Positions 24,101-33,100 of a DNA stretch of 64,000 nucleotides are shown piece after piece. This DNA is from Branchiostoma belcheri (lineage: Eukaryota; Chordata; Leptocardii; Amphioxiformes; Branchiostomatidae): the NCBI RefSeq assembly GCF_001625305.1, contig NW_017802379.1:11481490-11545489 (forward strand), given 5' to 3'. The notes beneath the pieces were generated by a model that worked only from the letters and a program-made list of their open reading frames with translations, was not told the DNA's origin and made no database searches. Position 1 is the stretch's first letter. Every line of letters starts with the position of its first letter. The position numbers and the translations under genes are program-made.

Positions 24101-27100
24101 ACCCTGGCCTAGCATTGTATGTATTAAATCATCATGCCTATCAGGGTTCGAGCGGTCTAAGCAGTTTCCCGCGCCCAGCCCAACTAGCCGCCCGGTGGGA
24201 ATTTGATTACCTCACCACGATTGTGGCCGTAAATAGAACACAGTTAATGGGCGGTCCCCGGGGTGTATGGCGCGGGTATAGAAAGCAGTGCAGGCAAATC
24301 TATTGAATCATGACTGGAGCGACGTATGTGAGAGGTAGCCACGAGTAGAATGCGCTGTGTAAAAGAAAGGTATTGTCTTGTACACCGTATGAGTTGGATT
24401 GTGAAGATTTCTCTGTTCGTGTATAAATGCGCGGCATTACGCAACCGCGTACTGGGGTGAGCCGGCTGTAGTTCCGTTGACCCCGGTAGAGGGCCAAATC
24501 AAAGTGGTCGTCATTATGTTAAAAACCATAACTTTTTAGCTTTCAGTTATTTTGTAGAATATACCGTATATTTCAACATATTAGTTGGCCGTGATTATCT
24601 AGTGCACCCTACCAAAATTTTTACCGCGTCGAAGTGAGTCACCTTGGGGTGCTTAATTATAGGCATATATTTCAACATATTAGTTGGTCGTGATTCTCTA
24701 GTCCACCCTACTATAATTTTACCGCGTCGAAGTGAGTCACCTTGGGGTGCTTAACTATAGGAATCCGCATAGGGAGCAAACTGTGTTCTGCCAAACTGTA
24801 GGCCAAAGTCTAGTTCAGTAGTCCGTGTGCAATCAGGCGGTGAAGGTCTTCTGCAGCCCTGAAGAAAGCTTGCCTAACCCCCCCCCCNNNNNNNNNNNNN
24901 NNNNNNNNAAAAAAAACCTAAGGACAACAGGTTTGAATACCAAACGACGTTATTCACAACCACTTTGATGTTTTGATAAGCGTCTGCTATCTTTATCGGG
25001 GGGCTAATATGCCTGGTTTACTGTGCACTAAAGCTATAGGTGCTACTGGTTGCACTGGTTAATAAAAACGTGTTAGTGAATGAAGAACTTTGCTATTCAA
25101 TCCTTAACAAGCCTGATAAAATTAATTGCGGATGCAACCAGGCTATTTCCTATAGGCTGTGGTTACGCGGTACTGGTGTGTACATTTTTTTATTGTTCTT
25201 GTTGTTTCGTCCAGCGTGTCAAGACATCCCGCCATCCTTGGGGTCGATGTGCAGCCGGGGCATCAGTTACCAGAAGATGACGCTTCCCAACCCATTCAAC
25301 CCATTTGGCGACACCTCAGTAGAAGCTGTTGAAAGCTCAGAAGATTTCATTGACCTCAGCGCCATCGCAGAACTAGACTGCCACCCCCGTATTAGAGACC
25401 TAGTCTGTGCTACTATTCTGCCGCGCTGTGAATCCAGGTACACCATTCCTACTTTCCATACTAAAATCATCATAACTAGTACCTTGATCGCTGCTAACAC
25501 AAACCTTTGCGTTGGCATTCTGCTGACTTGATGCACATGAGCTTAATATTCCAGACAAGGGAGCCAAGGCCATGATAAAATGCTGTGTTTCCAGTCTCCC
25601 GACTGACCGTAGCGAAAACCCGTCGACTATAGCTAGTCCTTATAGAATAAAGACTAAGCTTTAACTTCCAACACTTAGATATAGAATTGGAACTTCTGTA
25701 TCCAAGTGTTGGAAGTTAAAGCTTAGTCTTTATTTTAAAATGATTTGTACCAACACAGATGAACTTTCATGCTATAGATAGTCCTTTTAATTGATATCAT
25801 ATGTCCAAATCCCCTGAAACTATACATAGAAATAATTGTCTCTTTCCCACAAAGGAATGGGCAGATGTGGAAAAGGTTCCGACACAATTCAGCTCTACCA
25901 AAATTGTTTTTTTTGCACTACTTTATTCGATGTAAAAATACTTACAATCTAAAACCTCCATACCTTATTTCTTCGGAAATGAAGTAGGAATAACAGCTTT
26001 TTTCTAGGTCAAAATGATTCTATATTTCTAGATATGCGATTAAAGTTGTCATGACGTGTTAATATGTCGTTATAACAAGAAACTTCTAGATTCACTCCAC
26101 ATGTACATTGCATCTACCAAAAGATTTACTTCCAGCTGAGCCACTGTTTCTTTTTAACAGATATGTTTAGCCCTAATGTTTATCGATCTAATTCTAGTTA
26201 CCCTAGTATTTCTTATATCTAATTTTTTATTGTAAATTGATCGACAATGTACTTATGTATTAATAAATGCGTGTTTGTCTTGTATATTGCGGTAAACTAG
26301 ACAGAGAAAGCTAGGTCCCGCAATTGTATATGTTTGTCTTAAAATTTAAACTGAAACTGTTTATTCACATTGATTGGCAGCCGATATGCATTGCTTGGCT
26401 GAATTGCACAAGTGATTTCATGATGATGTATGTGTGTATTGTGTATATTTGTTACTCTCCAAGCAGAGGTTTGCGTTTTGGGGGTATTTTTAGCGTGTTT
26501 TTAGACTTTTTTATCGGGGTTTCTCTTTTGCACTGAATTTTTTTTCCCACCAAACCCAACCTCTGCAGGCAGTCGAAAAATTCAATGGGCTATAAACCTA
26601 ATCACTTCAACACATTTCAGTCGTTCTTCAAGGAGGTGTGAACCAGACGCATGAATAGGCACAGTCAGCAGGAGGCGTGTGGCCGAATGAATGCCTTTCC
26701 GACTGCCTGGAAATGTGATAATCCACCACAATAAAATGGATATCCCTAATGACAGTTTGATGGTTCCCGGGGAGGGGCACTATCGCCTGTTTTGAATAGG
26801 TTTGCCCCTCCCCGAGGTGAGTGCCGGCAGAGGTTGGGTTTGGTGGGAAAAAAAATTCAGTGCAAAAGAGAAACCCCGATAAAAAAAGTCTAAAAACACG
26901 CTAAAAATACCCCCAAAACGCAAACCTCTGCTTGGAGAGTATATATTTGTATATGATGTCGCAATATCAGCTGCCTAGCGGCAACATTGTATTGCCATGT
27001 TGCAATTTCAAATAAATAAATAAATAAAATAAATGAATATGTCGTTATTTATTACCCATTGTCTTTTCTCAAAACTCAGTCCGAACCTCCGGCAACAGCT

Positions 27101-30100
27101 GCCATGTCGTTCTTGGTGTGAAGAGGTGCAGTTCGCGTGTGAACTGGAGGCTATCGATGTCTGGTCAGCTTTTCCAAGCTGTGAAATGTTCCCCCACACC
27201 AACTGCAACAACATCAACGGTTCGATGGAGGATGGAGGTAAGTCTACTCTATCACGTTTTTACTATACGTTTGTACACCTGTCATCCCCATTCACATAGA
27301 TCCCATTATTGATTCAAGTATACAGAATTGTATTTATAATAGATAGCATGTAATAGACTGTTAAGCAGCTCATCTTATAATATGTTATTGTAATGTTTTG
27401 TCTTGAACTGACTTGTCTTGTCATGTCAGTAGGGTTAGCTTTGTAATAGCCACATGCTAGTCCGGCTGTCCTGGTCGTATGGTTATTTATTAGCCCAGCG
27501 ATTGGAAATATTAACATGTGTTTTAGAAACTTTTCCGGTCTGAAGTGGTGTAAGAACTTTTCTGAGAAGCCCTGTTTTCTTTATCATTTCTTTTGTAAGC
27601 TTCATGTTTCCGACTTAAACAAAGGGGATGCTCAGCATGATTGAGTTTCTATAAGTGGTCTCTTTGGCTTTGCACTCATTTCACTTCATTTATTGGTGAT
27701 GCCACAATGCATTACAAGTGGGAGCCAGGCAGCCTAAAGGCTGGTGGCGGCTGCCACTGGTACATACAACACAACACAGCACAGGACAAGTCAATACAAT
27801 ATACAGGACCTAACAACAAGTTACAAATATCCAAATAGCAAAACATAACAGTGCATTATACAATATCGAAGACACTCAACAAATATGTTTTAAAATTCAA
27901 TATGTTTTCTGCTGTTACAGAGAAATGTTTCGACGGGAATGGTGCCAATTACAGAGGAGACGAGGCCACTGGTGCCGCAACTGGAGTAAAATGTGAGCGG
28001 TGGGACAGTGACGAGACCCTTGTGGCGAGCTACCCCTGGGCAAACCTCGTGGATAACAAGTGTCGCAACCCTGGAGACTACGAGAGACCGTGGTGTTTGA
28101 CTCCCAGTGGATTTGAATACTGTGACATCATTCCTTGCAATGGTAAGTCGTCAAGCTATATTTATGCTAGCCGTGGCGACTCTTGATTCGGGCTTACATT
28201 GCATTACCCTCTGCAAGAGTCGTGGAAAGATCCATTGGCAGAACTACACATTTCCCGTTGGCTGCCCGATGCTCCGTTTTTGACCCGGTTTTTTGCTGTC
28301 CCAAGCTTCCCTACAATATAACTCCACTTTGGCCGGGTTGCCGATGTTTAGATCAGCCTAGATATTCCACAGCGCGACAGAAAAGTACTAAAATAGCTAG
28401 TCGGCACAACCGGGCGGCCATCTTGTACATAGTCGGGAATGTCCGCTACCGCTGTCGGGAACGCTCGGACGGCTATATTTATGCCTGTTAATTCGAATAC
28501 CCTGTCACACATAGCCAATGTAGGGTCGTGTGGCGTAGCGGCAGAGCGCTCGACTGGGAAGCAAGAGATCCCGGGTTCGAGTCCTGACATGCCAGCGATC
28601 TCAGTGTGCCCTGGGAAAGGCACTTTACACGACTTTCCTCCCTTCGCTCAGGAGTATTGTCCTGTTTCGTATTTGTCCTCTAGCAGCGTTAGAATGAAAT
28701 AAGTTGATACAACTTGAGTGTGCTGTCACCATGTCTATTATGAAATGTTGGAATAAAAAAAACATAGGCAAATATGGCCTCCCTGATACTGCCGAATTCG
28801 CCAAAAATATATTAAGTAAGTCGGGACCATAGTTGACAGGGTCAGCTGGTGTACCACCGACTCGGCTAAAAGTGTCAGGCGAATGTTTAGACTTGATTAT
28901 TTATCACATTTATTTAGCACATAAGGTTTTAAAATGTTTAAACATTTTAGTGTTGACAAAAGGGATAGCCTTGGTTGGTTGGTGATTGGTTGGTGTTCGG
29001 AAGTAGAAGGCAGAAAAGAAATTAAATCCAACAATAACTGTTTATGTAGCATTAACAATGCTACTTTATGGCAATTTTACTCTTTCCTATTACTTTTGTC
29101 ATGTCTTTGAATCAGCCCTTGGGCTTGAATTTGAGGTAACCTTTGTTGAGGTGTTTTTAAATTTTTAAGTGGCGTCGGTGGCGCAACGGCTAGAGCGTTG
29201 GGCAAGGAACCGAGAGGTCCCGGGTTCGATACTCACCGTGACCCGACGTTGTGCCCTTGGGAAAGGCACTTTACACGACTTCCCTACCATGTACGGTGGA
29301 GTGACGCCCACCGAGCCCCTTAGGCTAATTGTCTAACCGGGTGCCAAAAACACCCTACGGATTATGTGTGCCAATGTGTCAACATCAGCACATTTGCGAT
29401 CAAGAGCCGTTGATTTTTTTTTTTTAATTTTTATTCTCGTTCCTCCAGTTGTCGGCTGCGAGGATCCAGGAAAGCCCCGGTTTGGCAAGAGGAGTCCCAT
29501 CATGCAGTTCTACTATCCTGGCGAGCGAGTCACGTACACATGTGACGTAGGGTTCAAGTTCAGGCCATACGCCCCACCCAACAACGTAGTATGTGTTTAT
29601 AATGAAGAGACGGGAGAGGCCGAATGGAGCTCACCTAAACCAAATTGCGTAGGTAAGAAAAAAAAACAATTCTTAGGAACTACGTTTCCTCTCTGTGTCT
29701 GATATTCCCGCATAAGCATACAATTGCATATTTTAGACATCTTACAAGTATTTTGTTTTTTAAATTGATGAATTTATTTGAAACAATAATGACATTTATT
29801 AAATCGGAAATATAAGAACATTAGGGCAGATATAAAGGGTCATTTGATTTGCTATAAGCCAGATTTTGTAACTTCAAGTTCATTTTTAGTTGTCAGATGT
29901 TATGACCTTGTGTCACGTGGCCTAGCACAATTTTGACCAACTTTGTTCAGACTGAATACAAACAAACACACTGGCACACCGAGTCATCTAAACAATACTT
30001 CTTTTACACAATACTTCTGTCCTGGAAGTAACTATACATTATTTAAATATACCACAAATGATCATAAACTAATGTGTTGGTATTTTACCATCTTTTATTG

Positions 30101-33100
30101 CCTTACAAAACTTTTAAAAAGTTTACGTAATTATTGATTAAGAGTAATCTGGTTAATTAAATGTTTGACTTGTTCCAGTGGATCACAAGTACAAGCTCCA
30201 AAAGGACCTCCTCAGCCCGGGTATCTATCGTCGGTCGGTGTCTCCAACAACTAGACTGGAAATAAAGGCATATGTTGTCAACGTCGTCAACTTGGTAAGT
30301 GAGAGCAACACACAATTTTTTTGAAAGTCGCGTAAAAGTGTATGTTTCTCCATTCAAAAAAACGTAACTGTATATTATATCTGTACCAGTAACATTTTGA
30401 CTTTTCAACAATCACATTCTTTTCAAGTTAACTGTAACATTATGTCAACCGCCCAAAATTACATTTTAGCAACAAAACGTTTTTAATTCTATTTGTGTCC
30501 TTTACATCTTTTGGGTGGGGAATGTGGATTCATGTCATGTGCATCAATTCGATTGTTTGTGCTGTTCTTTTACATGTATTCTTGGTTAGTGTTTTGCATT
30601 GTTTTGTAGTATTAGTTTTATTCATTTAAGTGGCGGCGCTAACATACGTTACCCAACTTGAGCCCGTCGTCACTTTGTCCTGTACCCTTATTTTGTTTGC
30701 TGTATGCTGAATAAAAAATAAAAAAAAACAATCACTTGATGTGTTCTGCATCATTGACCGTCCTTGTGTGAATGAGGCATGTGTAAATATGATACAAGTT
30801 ACCCAGTCTTGTCTTTGCTGAAGTGTGAGAATGTACTTAGTAGAAATTGTCAAGATATCTATTTTTATGAACTTGTACATCCCCTTTTAGGATGAGAAGG
30901 CGGAAAAGATAGTAACATCATTTAAAGCGGAATTCGTAAGTTCATTTTCTTACTTCATTACCGGAGGGCATAGCATAAATCAGATATAGTTAATATCCTT
31001 TATATTTAACATTACAGCGTTACAAGTTTATTACTTACGATGGAAATCTATTTTAGCTAAATGATAACAAAAAAAATTGTACAATTTAGCTTACACTTTT
31101 TACAGTTACAAAAAATATTGTATAGATCCGATTTTAATGATAATGTTGTATACCATCAAGAAGTGTCATTCCTAACTCAAGCTAATGCTGTACAGCCATA
31201 TAAACAAATACTGTACAGCCATATAAAATTGGATTTCAGGTTAGTCTCTAATGCAATTTTGAAACTCATGAAAAAATACTAAGCCTTAATTTTCAACACT
31301 AACTACAAAGAATTGGGGCTTACCCCGAATTTCCGGTTGACTCCATCAACCTTGTTCACGGAATGGACCCATCTACTCTTGGAACGTGACGTCAGAGACC
31401 GTAGTAGCGGGCCATACGTAGCCATACGTTGTAGTTAGTATTGGAAATTGAAGCTTAGTCTTTATTTCATAATGACTTGTACCAACACAGATGAACTTTC
31501 ATGCTAAATTTTGAGCTCAAGCTTATTGTGTCTGTGTATGTTACAGTCATGGAAAGACGACAGACTGGAATGGCAACCCAAACAGTACGGGGATTTAGAA
31601 AAGATCTTCGTCTTTGACGAGGAAGTCTGGCTACCGACATTGACACTGCAAAGAAAGTAAATACTTTATTATTATGTGTTCACACTCAACTCAATGTCTG
31701 CAACAACAATTGATGTTTCTACTTGATACTAACACAACAATCAATTATAAATGGATAGATAGAGGAAGAGAGTGACGGAAGAGAGGAGATATTTGGCAAA
31801 TGCAAAACATTACTCATAAACAATACTCATAGAAATTTTATACTTTACTGATCAATAAATTACATAGACAAATTCAGGGCATTTTAATTGGCATCCACTA
31901 CAATTCTATACTTTGGCATCATGCACTCTAAAGGTGCAGAATATATCTCAGCAAAATAAGTGTTTATATATTACTAGTGTTTATTAATGCCTAACCTTCA
32001 CTAAAGTTCTACCTCCCCTCTCTCTCTCTTTGTCTCAGATCTATTGTAAAGTAGCTAGCTAGCTATAGGTTGCTAGCTTTAGCTTAAACTTCAAATTCCA
32101 TATGGTAGTTAGCTGTTGTCCAATAGTGTTTTGAACCTTTAAATTGTATCGAATGCATGCTCTTAACTAGCCTGGGTACCATCCTACTTGTATGCCGGGG
32201 CTCCCACACTCGCTTCCCTAACAAGTAGTCTGGAAACGGTTAGATCTGAACCATCTGGAATTGAAGATTCTCGGTCAGATTTTGCCCGAGTGTGCTGATT
32301 GGTCCCTTCTGTCTTGTTCATTAGCCTAACGTCCTTCTCAGTATGTGGTGATGCTTATCTCCTGCCTGCTCAGCAGGTATCACTGACCGAGGAAGGGGTT
32401 GTTTATCTTGGACGGAGTGGAGTAGCCCCTGACACTGTTGTCATGATTTTGCTAACATTTGAACTTTGAAGTAACACAGCCACAAAGAACATCTTGCAAT
32501 AAAGAAAACTATAAGAAATGATTGTACTTGAGGTAAATTTGTGGCTGTACTTGTCATACATATGCAGCAACTTTTTTGCCCTTACCAAAACAGCACATGG
32601 CCACGTGGACTTTGTACTGATGGGTCATCTACTAGTGGAAGAGGCTCCGCCCAGCCCTCCCCATGTGGCCTACCTCATTATGTGACATCATCACCAAACC
32701 AAATAGATCTAACCGTTCCCAGACTACTTGTTAGGGAAGCGATTGTGGGAGCCACGGCATACAAGTAGGATGGTACCCAGGCTAGCTCTTAACCAGATCG
32801 TTTTTTCTTCCAGTGCGGACGTAGGATACATCGGTGGATTTCCCAAGACTGAGGTGAAAATGGAGAACACCGGAGATGTGACCTGGCCTGTAGAACTACT
32901 GACAACAACAACCTGTACCCTGGACCCTTTCCTCTTCCCTCAGGACAACATGACATGTGCAGTGTGCTGGAGAGCGGGAGAAGAGTACATAATAGGTAAG
33001 GCAGCTTTAACACATTTATCATTAATCACACTTGTATGCTAGGTATTTATTCTGCTTAGGTCTTGAAAAAAGTGCATACCATACCAGAATCCATTCCACG

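Noticed and set aside
25040-25214. Coding extension upstream of the Frizzled exon
   Set aside because: The frame runs open into the intron, but a proper acceptor (CGTCCAG) at 25208-25214 and the matching exon start in gene B show the exon begins at 25215.
28528-28600. tRNA-like sequences (also at 17064, 29170, 34900, 4175 and 11150)
   Set aside because: A- and B-box motifs are present, but the acceptor stems do not pair and the sequences continue into shared SINE bodies, so they are SINEs and not tRNA genes.
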